DNA from: CAIKBL01 sp043734785
GTDB taxonomy: Bacteria; Pseudomonadota; Gammaproteobacteria; Ga0077536
Assembly: GCA_043734785.1 (NCBI GenBank)
Contig: JAYTEX010000234.1
Coordinates: 1 to 22,600, forward strand
Length of the DNA stretch: 22,600 nt
Reading direction: 5' to 3'
The stretch's first letter is position 1; each line of letters opens with the position of its first letter. The translations under genes and the position numbers were made by a program. Shown here in pieces: positions 1-7,213 of this stretch. The notes under the pieces were generated by a model that did no database searches, was not told the DNA's origin, and saw only the letters and a program-made list of their open reading frames with translations.

Positions 1-113
1 TGCGCCAGCTGAACGGCATGGTCACCCAGGCCTCCAATCGACGCCACCAGCGGACCGGACATCTCTTCCAAGGGCGATTCAAGGGAATTTTGGTGGACAA
101 GCGGATTACCTGA
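1..113 (+). pseudogene. REP-associated tyrosine transposase (RAYT, Y1/IS200-like) remnant
   Basis: Read from base 3, the reading frame gives 36 residues (RQLNGMVTQASNRRHQRTGH at the start, then LFQGRFKGILVDK) that match the conserved centre of IS200-like/RAYT transposases, where a line such as GHLFQGRFKAILVDKDSYLLEL is usual. The 5' part lies outside the window. After VDK the frame hits TGA at 111. One base appears to be missing near 102-104: in the shifted frame the next codons read D-Y-L, which is the expected continuation. Homology then stops at about 112, so the gene is both frameshifted and cut off before its C-terminal helix. It is therefore very unlikely to be active. The family assignment is from motif recall; the frameshift is seen directly. 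Confidence 0.75.
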
Positions 114-129
114 GCATGGATGCTACAAT

Positions 130-179
130 GCGAGAACTGACCCCGTGTTTTCCCGCGAGAACTGACCCCGTGTTTTCCC
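130..179. repeat. Tandem direct repeat, two 25-bp copies
   Basis: Two identical 25-bp units follow each other without a gap at 130-154 and 155-179. Each begins gcgagaactgacccc and ends gtgttttccc. They sit 17 bases after the point where transposase homology ends, so they may mark the junction of a deletion or insertion. The rest of 114-240 holds no gene that I can support; 180-240 is the spacer before the 3' end of the CHASE2/SpoIIE gene, with no clear T-tailed terminator for it. Confidence 0.85.
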
Positions 180-240
180 CGCGTGCTTTCCCCGTTCCTC
201 TAGTGCCCTGCGCGTGTGCAGCGCGGAAACTGACTATCGA

Positions 241-2331
241 TCAGGCGGGCGCGGCCCGGCGCAGGCACAGCAGCGTAATATCATCGGCTTGTTCGGTCGC
301 TGCCACGAACGTGGCGAGCGCCGCAGTAATCGCCTGGATGAGCCCGGCGGCAGGCGTGTCGGGCGCTGCATTGCGTAAGCAGGTGTGCCAGCGCGCGGCG
401 CCGAAAAATTCACCTGCCGCGTTGTTTGCTTCGGTTACGCCGTCCGTTACTAGGCACACGGCGGCGCCGAGCGCGATGTGCGCGTGATAAGTCTCATAGA
501 GGTAGTCATCCACCGCGCAGAGCGGGGGGCCTGATCCGGGGAACGGCGTCTCGAGCGCGCCGTCCAGCAGCACGGCGGGGCTGTCGTGTCCGGCGTTGGA
601 CCAACGCAACGCGCCGGTATCGAGGTTCAATTCGGCGGCGAATACCGTGAGAAATAGAAACTCCGGGTTGTCGTGCGTGAGCGCGCGATTCGCCTCACTG
701 AGCGCTCGCCCGGGATCACCCTCGGCGCGCAACACTGCGCCGCGAATTTGCGCCTTGGCCAAGGCCATGAACAAGGCACTCGGCAACCCTTTGCCTGATA
801 CATCGCCGATGAGCATGAACAGACGCCGCTCGTCGAGCCTGAAGAAGTCGTAGAGATCCCCGCCCACCGATTTTGCTGGCACCATCGCGCTGCCGAGTGA
901 GAAGCGGTGGTCGTCGGCAAACTCCGCTGGATCGGGCAGCATGCCGAGCTGAATGCGGCGCGCGGCATCCAGCTCGCCCTGCATCCGTGCCTCCGTTTCG
1001 CGCGCCTGCGCCAACTCGCGGCGTAAGTTCCGACGTTGTGCCTGGGTTTCGCCCAGCACTGCGCCCAAGGTGGCTAACAAAACCAGCGTAGCGGCCATGA
1101 CCGGATTGGCCACGTCGAGCAGCCAGCCGCGGGTGACGAAAGCCACCAGCCCGCCGCCCGCAAGCGCGGCACTGGTGACAGCGAAACAGAGGATTGCGAG
1201 CAAGGGCGGCCAGTAGGTGACGCTCGCAATCGCGATGGCGCCGAGTCCTAGCAGGGCGACCAGTTCCAACGCTGCGAGGCGGCTGGTGCGTACAAGCAGG
1301 CGCCCAGCCAGTGCATTTTCGAGTGCTTCGGCGTGCGCTTCCACCCCGGGCATGCGTCCCAGTGGTGTCGTCACCGTATCCTGCAGGCCGAGTGCCGTGT
1401 AACCGAGCAGTACGATACGACCGCGCAGGTTATCGGTGTCGAGATTGGCGCGCAGCACGTCGGCTGCGGAATACGCCGGGCGTTCCTCCCAGCGCGAGAA
1501 ATGCAGCCACCATTCGCCGTTCGCCTCGGTCGGGATACGGATCCCCGCCACTTTGACTGCGCGAATGCCGCTCGCGGACAATTCAACCCGGATCGGTCCC
1601 TCGTCGCCGAGATAGCGTAATGTTTCAACCGCGAGACTCGGCAGAAGATTCCCTGCCTCTGTCCCGATCAAGGTCGGCATGCGGCGCAGAATGCCGCGCT
1701 CGGCGTCCGCATTCACAGCGCCGTGGCCTTTGGCGGCGTTATCAAGCAGCGCTAGGTTGCGCAGCAACCCAGGGAATCGCCGCACGAAGTCGAGCGCGTT
1801 GCCGCCCTTTTGCAGAATCGGGCTCACTGTCGTCGCCGTTGCGGGTTGCGCGGCGGGTTCTCGGATCCCGGCCACGGCGAGCACGACCGGTGCTGCCGCG
1901 AGTGCGCGTGCCAGTGCCACATCGCCATCCGGCATGGTGGAAACCAGGCGCGCGGCGTCTTGTGGATCGAGCCCTAAGTGCATGGCGAGTGAATACGGCG
2001 CGTATTGATCGGGTTCGACAAACAAGGCATCGATCACCACGACAGCCGGTTTGGCATCGGCGATTTGCGCGATCAGGCCGGCCACTCGTGAGCGCGGCCA
2101 TGGCCATTGGCCGAATGCCGCCAGACTGCGTTCGTCGATCTCGACGATCACCACCGGCGCGGTCTTGCGCTCGCGCGGAAACAGGCGCTGATACACGTCG
2201 AACCACTCGGCGCGCAGCTGAGTTTCAATTCGGGTATCCCATACCGCAAGGGTCGCCACGGAGAGCGCCAGCACCCCCATGCCGAGCAGCGCGGCACTGA
2301 GCGGTGTGCGCGAGCGACGTTGTTGTCTCAC
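241..2331 (-). CDS. CHASE2 sensor with C-terminal SpoIIE/RsbU-type PP2C serine phosphatase
   Basis: Probable membrane sensor that dephosphorylates a STAS-domain anti-anti-sigma protein; 696 aa. Order of parts: N-terminal membrane anchor (about 11-31), extracytoplasmic CHASE2 domain (about 35-345, with the typical VVIVEIDERSLAAFGQWPWPR line), three membrane helices (about 353-372, 375-398, 405-426), a charged linker likely to form a coiled coil (428-458), then a SpoIIE phosphatase domain (460-692). Metal-binding motifs are present: GGD at 490-492, IGDVSGKG around 508-514, TDGVTE around 629-634 and ADD at 682-684. It starts with GTG inside the stop of the upstream metallo-hydrolase gene (GTGA, 4-nt overlap), which suggests translational coupling. 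It is the last gene of an operon that begins with a STAS protein, its likely substrate. The signal sensed is unknown. No catalytic residue is obviously missing. Confidence 0.9.
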   Translation of the reverse strand: MRQQRRSRTPLSAALLGMGVLALSVATLAVWDTRIETQLRAEWFDVYQRLFPRERKTAPVVIVEIDERSLAAFGQWPWPRSRVAGLIAQIADAKPAVVVIDALFVEPDQYAPYSLAMHLGLDPQDAARLVSTMPDGDVALARALAAAPVVLAVAGIREPAAQPATATTVSPILQKGGNALDFVRRFPGLLRNLALLDNAAKGHGAVNADAERGILRRMPTLIGTEAGNLLPSLAVETLRYLGDEGPIRVELSASGIRAVKVAGIRIPTEANGEWWLHFSRWEERPAYSAADVLRANLDTDNLRGRIVLLGYTALGLQDTVTTPLGRMPGVEAHAEALENALAGRLLVRTSRLAALELVALLGLGAIAIASVTYWPPLLAILCFAVTSAALAGGGLVAFVTRGWLLDVANPVMAATLVLLATLGAVLGETQAQRRNLRRELAQARETEARMQGELDAARRIQLGMLPDPAEFADDHRFSLGSAMVPAKSVGGDLYDFFRLDERRLFMLIGDVSGKGLPSALFMALAKAQIRGAVLRAEGDPGRALSEANRALTHDNPEFLFLTVFAAELNLDTGALRWSNAGHDSPAVLLDGALETPFPGSGPPLCAVDDYLYETYHAHIALGAAVCLVTDGVTEANNAAGEFFGAARWHTCLRNAAPDTPAAGLIQAITAALATFVAATEQADDITLLCLRRAAPA

Positions 2332-3308
2332 CTCTGCGTGAGGTCAATCTCGAGGCCGTCGTAGGCGGTGGTGACCTTCAGTGGTCGCCCATCGCGGGTG
2401 ATTTCTTCAAAGCGTCGCGTCTCGGCCTCGACACTGGCGATTCGGGTGTCATCGAAAATCGGTTCATGATGAAACAGTGCGAGGTGGCGGGCACCCGCCA
2501 TCTGACACAGCTCTACCCCAATCACATTGCTCGAATGCCCCCAATCCTCCTTGACCGAAATGGCATCGGCAAACGAATACATCGCATCAAAAATCACCAG
2601 ATCGGCATCACGAAAAAAATGGACGAATCGTTCAGAGGCCTCGAACTCGTCAAGCTTATGTTCGGAATCCGTCGAGTACACCACCGTGCGATCCTGGTAT
2701 TCAAAGCGATAGCCGTAAGAATCGCCGGCATGCAGTTGCCGCAGTGGGGTCACCTGCATGCCGGCGATGGCGTGCGGTTGCGCGGGAGTGAGGGGGATGA
2801 ATTCGATGGTGGCGCCGAGCTGGTCGAACTCGACCGGGAAAGAGGGCGCCCCGTGCTGACGCCGGAATGCTGCTTCGAGCTCGGTATGACATCCGTAGAT
2901 TCGGATGCGATTACCAGGAATATAGGCGGGCGTAAACAGCGGAAATCCCATGATGTGGTCCCAATGCAGATGGGACATGAACACGTGAAAGACGTTGGGG
3001 GTTTGCGAGCCATGCCGCGCCAGTACCGTGTTCCCGAAAGGGCGCGCGCCGCTGCCAAGATCGCACAGCACATAATGGTGTGCCTGGGTGCTCGGTGGCG
3101 TTAGCTCTAACTCGACGCAACTCGTGTGGCCGCCATAAGTCTGGGCGACATCAAACGGCAAGGTTGTAACAAATGCCTGCGCCTGTTCGAGGTTGGCAAA
3201 CTTGCGCCCGTCGGCGGCGAGTAACGCGTAGCCGATTTTGCGCGCCACCAGCGCCCCCGTCAGTGCGACCGGTAGCGAACCGCGCGTGCCCCAGAACCGT
3301 ACGCGCAT
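2328..3308 (-). CDS. Metallo-beta-lactamase-fold hydrolase
   Basis: 326-aa cytoplasmic MBL-fold protein with no signal peptide. The N-terminus MRVRFWGTRGSLP is typical of the subgroup related to PhnP and cyclic-phosphodiester hydrolases. The metal-binding motif HLHWDH is at 113-118. Further candidate ligands are His193 (LHAGDS), Asp214 (YSTDSEH), Asp241 (FDAMY), His258 (WGHSS) and His280/His281. A binuclear metal phosphodiesterase-type activity is plausible, but the substrate cannot be read from the sequence. The gene lies 3 nt downstream of the STAS gene and overlaps the CHASE2/SpoIIE gene by 4 nt, so it is co-transcribed with a signalling module. It might degrade or sense a small nucleotide signal, which is inference only. 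Confidence 0.85.
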   Translation of the reverse strand: MRVRFWGTRGSLPVALTGALVARKIGYALLAADGRKFANLEQAQAFVTTLPFDVAQTYGGHTSCVELELTPPSTQAHHYVLCDLGSGARPFGNTVLARHGSQTPNVFHVFMSHLHWDHIMGFPLFTPAYIPGNRIRIYGCHTELEAAFRRQHGAPSFPVEFDQLGATIEFIPLTPAQPHAIAGMQVTPLRQLHAGDSYGYRFEYQDRTVVYSTDSEHKLDEFEASERFVHFFRDADLVIFDAMYSFADAISVKEDWGHSSNVIGVELCQMAGARHLALFHHEPIFDDTRIASVEAETRRFEEITRDGRPLKVTTAYDGLEIDLTQR

Positions 3309-3311
3309 CTC

Positions 3312-3677
3312 TCACGCCCCCTGTTCGCTGCCGGCAGACAGCGCACGCAGCCCGTCGGCCACTGTGGCATACACCGGGAACACAAGATTGAAGCGGGTGA
3401 TTTCCAAGACTTCGCGCACCACCGAATGCGGTGCCGCAACCGCGAGTTTGCCGCCGATGGGTTTGGTCTGCTTGGTCGCAATCATCAGGACCCGGAGTCC
3501 CGCGCTGCTGATGTAGTCAAGCGCGGATAAATCAAACAGTAAGCAGTCACCGCCCGCTTTGCAGTTCTCAAGGTACGGGGCGAGGGCCGCACTAAATACC
3601 GCTGCCGTCTGGTGATCGATGCGTCCTGCGGGCTTCAGCACGACCACGTCCGCGCAGCGTTCGACGGACAGTTCCAT
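3312..3677 (-). CDS. STAS-domain anti-sigma factor antagonist
   Basis: 121 aa, a single STAS domain of the SpoIIAA/RsbV class. These proteins bind an anti-sigma kinase (or another partner) when unphosphorylated and are released when phosphorylated on a conserved serine. The phosphoacceptor region LDYISSAGLRVL places the serine at 57, one residue from its position in Bacillus SpoIIAA (Ser58). The N-terminal GRIDHQTA also fits SpoIIAA-type GELDHHTA. A GAGG ribosome binding site precedes the ATG. It is first in a three-gene operon with the MBL hydrolase and the SpoIIE phosphatase, which probably dephosphorylates it. No RsbW-like kinase is encoded in the window, so the partner must be elsewhere. 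The gap to the upstream SDR gene is 55 nt, so read-through from that gene is possible. Confidence 0.88.
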   Translation of the reverse strand: MELSVERCADVVVLKPAGRIDHQTAAVFSAALAPYLENCKAGGDCLLFDLSALDYISSAGLRVLMIATKQTKPIGGKLAVAAPHSVVREVLEITRFNLVFPVYATVADGLRALSAGSEQGA

Positions 3678-3732
3678 GGGCGATCCTCAATGGGATGCTT
3701 ATCTGAGGTTGATTCTAGGCCGGTGGCGGCAG

Positions 3733-4551
3733 TCAACTCAATCTAAGCTTCCTCAGGTCGCGAATCCCCTTGCGATGAAGTGGGTTTAGCCAGCGTGCGC
3801 ATAGGCGATGCAGGCCCCAGATGAAACGCGCGTAGCCCGGGAAAATAATGATGGCCTGGTTGCGCTCGATACCGCGCAAGATCGCTGCGGCTGCGCGTTC
3901 GGTCGCGAGCGGAGTGAACGGCATATTGCGCAGCGCGCGTTCGCGATCGATGTTGATGAAGGGCGTGGCCTTATAAATGTTCGATTGGACGAAGCCCGGA
4001 CACACGGCACTCACTTTCACCCCGAGATCTTCACCTTCAGCGCGCAGCGACAGCGACAGACCGACGACGGCGTGTTTGCTGGCCGCATAAGGCGCATTGG
4101 ACGGAAAGGGAATAAGCCCTGCCAACGACGCGATGTTGATGATATGTCCGTGGCCCTGCTTGGCCATCTGCTTGTAGGCCGCATCAGTGCCGTAAATGAC
4201 CCCCATCAAATTAACCTCGATGACACTTCGCCAATGGTCGAGCGTGAGGTCGCGCGCATCGCCGGCGATCGAGATGCCCGCGTTATTGAACATCAGGTCC
4301 ACGCGACCGTGGTTTTGCACGGTACTCGCGACCAGGTTGGCGACTTGAGATGCGGAGGTCACATCCGTCGCCAGCGCGCTCGCGAGCCCACCCGCCGCGT
4401 TAATTTCCTGCGCAACAGCGTGGGCGGCCTCGCCGTCCACATCGGAGCACACCACCTGCGTGCCGCGACGGCCGAGTTCGCGACTCAAAGCGGCGCCGAT
4501 CCCAGAGCCTGCGCCAGTGACGATCGCGATTTTGCCTTTGAAGTGATTCAT
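3733..4551 (-). CDS. Short-chain dehydrogenase/reductase (SDR) family oxidoreductase
   Basis: 272 aa, classical SDR. The dinucleotide-binding motif TGAGSGIG is at 12-19, the structural NNAG at 89-92, and the catalytic set is Ser142, Tyr155 and Lys159 (YAASK). Asp37 after the second strand (VVCSDVD) favours NAD(H) over NADP(H). The C-terminal 40 residues are basic and hydrophobic (around 235-265), a tail seen in SDRs that associate with membranes and act on lipid or steroid-like substrates. The true substrate is unknown. The gene is transcribed away from the LLM oxidoreductase gene; a perfect TATAAT on the minus strand lies 42 nt upstream of its ATG. It may be co-transcribed with the STAS operon downstream. 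Confidence 0.88.
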   Translation of the reverse strand: MNHFKGKIAIVTGAGSGIGAALSRELGRRGTQVVCSDVDGEAAHAVAQEINAAGGLASALATDVTSASQVANLVASTVQNHGRVDLMFNNAGISIAGDARDLTLDHWRSVIEVNLMGVIYGTDAAYKQMAKQGHGHIINIASLAGLIPFPSNAPYAASKHAVVGLSLSLRAEGEDLGVKVSAVCPGFVQSNIYKATPFINIDRERALRNMPFTPLATERAAAAILRGIERNQAIIIFPGYARFIWGLHRLCARWLNPLHRKGIRDLRKLRLS

Positions 4552-4592
4552 GCGGGTCCTTTACAGATTGGGTGGACACTCAGACATCGAGA

Positions 4593-4598
4593 ATTATA
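4593..4598 (-). promoter_or_regulatory. Candidate -10 box for the SDR gene
   Basis: On the minus strand this reads TATAAT, a perfect sigma-70 -10 hexamer, 42 nt upstream of the SDR start codon. No good -35 hexamer is visible at 16-18 nt spacing, so the promoter may depend on an activator or be fortuitous. Confidence 0.4.
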
Positions 4599-4621
4599 AC
4601 GACACCTAGTGGAGCCCTGGT

Positions 4622-4650
4622 TTGCCTTAAAGCATCCGGCGCCTCACAAT
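4622..4650 (+). promoter_or_regulatory. Candidate sigma-70 promoter for the LLM oxidoreductase gene
   Basis: TTGCCT (4622-4627), a 17-nt spacer, and CACAAT (4645-4650) each match four of six consensus bases. This places transcription start about 110 nt upstream of the ATG at 4767, within the 215-nt divergent region shared with the SDR gene. Confidence 0.35.
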
Positions 4651-4766
4651 TCGGAAAAATCCCACCGTTCCGCCGGTTTAGCTCAACCAGACGCCACGGT
4701 ACACTCGATCATCGCGACTGTGCGCTAACGGCGCGCGCCCGCCAACCGCAATCAAGAGGCACTCAT

Positions 4767-5876
4767 ATGGAAGTAGGCATCCTGCAAGTCATGCAGAGTT
4801 TCGGTTACGACAACATCACCGATGCGCAAGTCTATGACGAAGAAACCAAGCTCGCGATCCTGGCCGACGAACTCGGCTACGACCACGTGTGGACCGTAGA
4901 GCACCATTTTGAAGATTACTCGTTGTGTCCCGACAATTTTGTTTACCTGGCCAACCTCGCCGCCAAGACCAAACGCATCCGGCTCGCGACCGGCGCTTGC
5001 ATCGTGCCGTGGAATCTCCAGCCGCTGCGCGTGGCCGAAAAGGCGGCACTGCTTGACCTACTGTGTGGCGGGCGGGCTATCCTCGGTCTTGGACGCGGCT
5101 TATCACGCCGGGAATTCACGCAGTTCGGTATCTCAATGGACGAATCACGCGACCGCTTTGATGAAGCGGCTCCCTTGATCGTCGAAGCCCTGGAAACCGG
5201 CTGGTTCCCCGAGCATGTTGGCAAATATTTCACGCAACCCAAGGCCCCGCTGCGACCGCGGCCCACCCGTAGCTGGAAGAACAGCCTGGTGCAGGTGGCA
5301 ATGAGCCCGGAATCGGGTGAAGAGGCGGCCAAGCTCGGCGCGCAGATGATGGCGTTCAACTACAAGCCCCCGGAAAAGCAACGCCAGGAATGCGCCGACT
5401 ACGCTGCGGCTTTCCGTAAATACCAGGGACGTGAGCCCCTCGCGCCACTGCTGACTGACATGGTGGTGTGCGATACCGACGCCAAGCGCGCGAAGGAAAA
5501 TGCCGAAAAATATGTGACCGGTTACTGCCTGTCCGTGCTGCATCATTATGAAATGATGGGTGAGCACTATAAGGACGTGAAAGGATATAAAGCCTATGGC
5601 GATGCCGTAGACATGATGCGCGCAGCGGGTAAAGACGGCGTGGCGAAGGCTTACCTCGAACAACAGGTCTGGGGCACGCCTGACCAGATCTTGCGCAAAT
5701 TCGAGGAGCGCTGGGACTTGATGGGCCCGTTCGGTGCCTTGTGTGCGTTCCGTTTCGCCGGCATTCCATTCGAAACTGCGGAACGCAGCGCGCGCCTGTT
5801 TGCCCAAGAAGTCATGCCAGTGTTGCGCACCTGGACCCAGGAGCAAGGCCCCAAGAAGGCGTCTGCTGCCGCCTAG
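4767..5876 (+). CDS. LLM-class flavin-dependent oxidoreductase (bacterial luciferase-like monooxygenase)
   Basis: 369 aa, TIM-barrel fold of the luciferase-like family, which uses reduced FMN (or F420 in some members) for monooxygenation. Visible hallmarks: N-terminal MEVGILQVMQSFGYDN, the VEHHF motif around 43-47, IRLATGACIVPW near 73-84 and the phosphate-loop type LGLGRGLSRREF near 109-120. The frame is open back to 4572, but ATG 4767 is preferred: it has AAGAGG 9-14 nt upstream and begins exactly where family similarity begins. The gene stands alone, divergent from the SDR gene and closed by an intrinsic terminator. Its substrate cannot be deduced; the neighbouring SDR could act on the same compound, but this is guesswork. 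Confidence 0.88.
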   Translation: MEVGILQVMQSFGYDNITDAQVYDEETKLAILADELGYDHVWTVEHHFEDYSLCPDNFVYLANLAAKTKRIRLATGACIVPWNLQPLRVAEKAALLDLLCGGRAILGLGRGLSRREFTQFGISMDESRDRFDEAAPLIVEALETGWFPEHVGKYFTQPKAPLRPRPTRSWKNSLVQVAMSPESGEEAAKLGAQMMAFNYKPPEKQRQECADYAAAFRKYQGREPLAPLLTDMVVCDTDAKRAKENAEKYVTGYCLSVLHHYEMMGEHYKDVKGYKAYGDAVDMMRAAGKDGVAKAYLEQQVWGTPDQILRKFEERWDLMGPFGALCAFRFAGIPFETAERSARLFAQEVMPVLRTWTQEQGPKKASAAA

Positions 5877-5897
5877 CGCGGTTGGGGCGCTTCAAAC

Positions 5898-5922
5898 GCC
5901 ACCCATGAACGGGTGGCTTTTT
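5898..5922 (+). terminator. Rho-independent terminator of the LLM oxidoreductase gene
   Basis: A perfect 7-bp GC-rich stem (GCCACCC 5898-5904, GGGTGGC 5911-5917) with a 6-nt loop is followed by five T (5918-5922), 21 nt after the stop codon. Confidence 0.9.
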
Positions 5923-6178
5923 GGTGCCCCCGGCAACGCCGGCGCGTACGCCACCGTTAATTAGTCGTCTACGCGGTCACTCGGCGGATGGTTGATGTTG
6001 GGGTTCGCGGCACTCACCCCAACCTACGTTGAACACGCTGCCCGCATGCGCTTTGGCGGCGATAGAAGATTGGGTAGGTTGGGGTGAGCGCAGCGAAGCC
6101 CAACAGTCAGTAGACCAGTTCACGCGGATACTCGGATTCGCGACTACCGATCCAGCCTATATCAGTGAGCGGCCTGCC
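5923..6178. other. Non-coding spacer between the LLM gene and htpX
   Basis: Together with the flanking terminator and promoter, this 370-nt gap (5877-6246) has no supportable gene. It holds the terminator at 5898-5922, the inverted REP-like pair at 5997-6104 and the htpX promoter at 6179-6207. I see nothing else in 5923-5996 or 6105-6178. Confidence 0.7.
5997..6104. repeat. Inverted pair of 31-nt REP-like repeats (BIME-like)
   Basis: The left arm (5997-6027) and right arm (6074-6104, inverted) match at 28 of 31 positions and flank a 46-nt centre. The core CACCCCAACCTAC and its complement GTAGGTTGGGGTG are intact in both arms. From memory, repeats of this type are scattered between genes in many proteobacteria and are linked to RAYT transposases; a RAYT remnant lies at the start of this window. 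The transcript could fold into a long hairpin. Confidence 0.8.
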
Positions 6179-6207
6179 CTTTAAATTTGTCCACCACGGA
6201 CCCATCT
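6179..6207 (+). promoter_or_regulatory. Sigma-32 (heat-shock) type promoter of htpX
   Basis: CTTTAAA at 6179-6185 matches the sigma-32 -35 element CTTGAAA at six of seven bases. CCCATCT at 6201-6207 (ACCCATCT from 6200) matches the -10 element CCCCATNT. The spacer is 14-15 nt, the usual range. The start of transcription would fall near 6214, about 33 nt before the htpX ATG. htpX is a known heat-shock gene in Escherichia coli, which supports the reading. Confidence 0.6.
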
Positions 6208-6246
6208 AAGGGTGGTCCCCATGGCTGACGCAGAAGGAGTGTTGAA

Positions 6247-7134
6247 ATGAAACGGATCGGCTTATTCCTGTTGACCAACTTGGCTGTGCTGGCCGTGATC
6301 GCGGTGAGCTTCCGCTTGCTGGGCTTGGACGGTACAGCCGTCCGGGCCGGCGGGGGGATCGATCTCTCGTCCTTGCTGGTGATGTCGGCCATCATCGGCT
6401 TTGCGGGATCGCTGGTGTCGCTCGCCTTATCGAAATGGACCGCCATCCGCTTGATGGGCGCGCGGGTGATCGAGAATCCTGGCAACGCGAACGAGATCTG
6501 GTTGGTTGACACCGTGCGGCGGCAGGCCGAACGCGCCGGGATCGGGATGCCCGACGTGGCAATCTTCGAGGCCCCGGAGCCAAACGCGTTTGCAACCGGT
6601 GCGCGGCGTGATCATGCACTGGTAGCCGTCAGCACCGGCTTGCTGCACGCGATGAGTCGTGATGAAGTGGAGGCGGTGCTCGCGCACGAAGTCAGTCATG
6701 TGGCCAACGGCGATATGGTGACCCTCGCGCTGATCCAGGGCGTCGTCAATACGTTCGTGGTATTTTTGTCCCGACTTGTGGGCCATGTGCTCGATCGCGC
6801 CATATTTCGTAGCGAAAGCGGCCATGGTCCGGGCTTCTTTATCACCTCGTTCGTGGCCCAGATCCTGTTCGGCATTCTGGCCAGTGCAATCGTTATGTGG
6901 TTTTCGCGCCAGCGCGAATTTCGTGCCGATGCCGGCGCGGCTACACTGGCCGGAAAGTCGAAAATGATCGCCGCACTCGAACGATTGCGCGCCGTGCAAG
7001 AACCTCAGGACCTACCAGATCAACTGGCGGCATTCGGCATCAACGGGGGGCGCACCAGTGGTTTTAAAGCGCTGTTTCTGTCCCATCCGCCCTTGGAAGT
7101 ACGCATCGCTGCCCTGCGCGCGCTGGGCGGCTGA
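6247..7134 (+). CDS. htpX: Membrane zinc metalloprotease HtpX
   Basis: 295 aa, M48-family inner-membrane protease that degrades misfolded membrane proteins together with FtsH. Two N-terminal membrane helices (about 4-26 and 40-62) are followed by the catalytic domain. The zinc motif HEVSH is at 147-151 with a third ligand Glu224 in REFRAD. Two further hydrophobic stretches lie at about 157-180 and 198-219. The length is normal for HtpX (about 290 aa). AGAAGGAG lies 7-14 nt before the ATG. A sigma-32-like promoter lies just upstream. The gene is monocistronic and convergent with the polyamine operon. No key residue is missing. Confidence 0.96.
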   Translation: MKRIGLFLLTNLAVLAVIAVSFRLLGLDGTAVRAGGGIDLSSLLVMSAIIGFAGSLVSLALSKWTAIRLMGARVIENPGNANEIWLVDTVRRQAERAGIGMPDVAIFEAPEPNAFATGARRDHALVAVSTGLLHAMSRDEVEAVLAHEVSHVANGDMVTLALIQGVVNTFVVFLSRLVGHVLDRAIFRSESGHGPGFFITSFVAQILFGILASAIVMWFSRQREFRADAGAATLAGKSKMIAALERLRAVQEPQDLPDQLAAFGINGGRTSGFKALFLSHPPLEVRIAALRALGG

Positions 7135-7153
7135 AGATGAAGATGTCGCCCTT

Positions 7154-7181
7154 GCCGAATCGGCGCCCTCGCCGATTCGGC
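7154..7181. terminator. Strong hairpin between convergent htpX and speD
   Basis: A perfect 12-bp stem (GCCGAATCGGCG 7154-7165, CGCCGATTCGGC 7170-7181) encloses a CCCT loop. It begins 20 nt after the htpX stop and ends 32 nt before the speD stop on the other strand, so it could serve both genes. There is no T-tract on either side, so it may act as a transcript-stabilising hairpin or with Rho rather than as a classical terminator. Confidence 0.5.
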
Positions 7182-7213
7182 AGATGTAAGGTAGGCCCCA
7201 CTCGCCGCAATGC

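Noticed and set aside
2304..3104. 266-aa open frame on the plus strand opposite the MBL hydrolase gene
   Set aside because: It is an antisense shadow in a GC-rich gene; the minus-strand protein has full family motifs, this one has none.
3678..3732. TTGACT on the minus strand as -35 of a STAS operon promoter
   Set aside because: The only fair -10 (TAGAAT) is 13 nt away, too close for sigma-70.
3808..4599. 263-aa open frame on the plus strand opposite the SDR gene
   Set aside because: Shadow of a well-supported SDR gene; no recognisable domain.
4572..4766. 65-residue N-terminal extension of the LLM oxidoreductase
   Set aside because: No ribosome binding site, no family similarity, and it would run through the divergent promoter region.
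5145..5846. 233-aa open frame on the minus strand inside the LLM oxidoreductase gene
   Set aside because: Shadow frame; the plus-strand gene has a ribosome binding site, motifs and a terminator.
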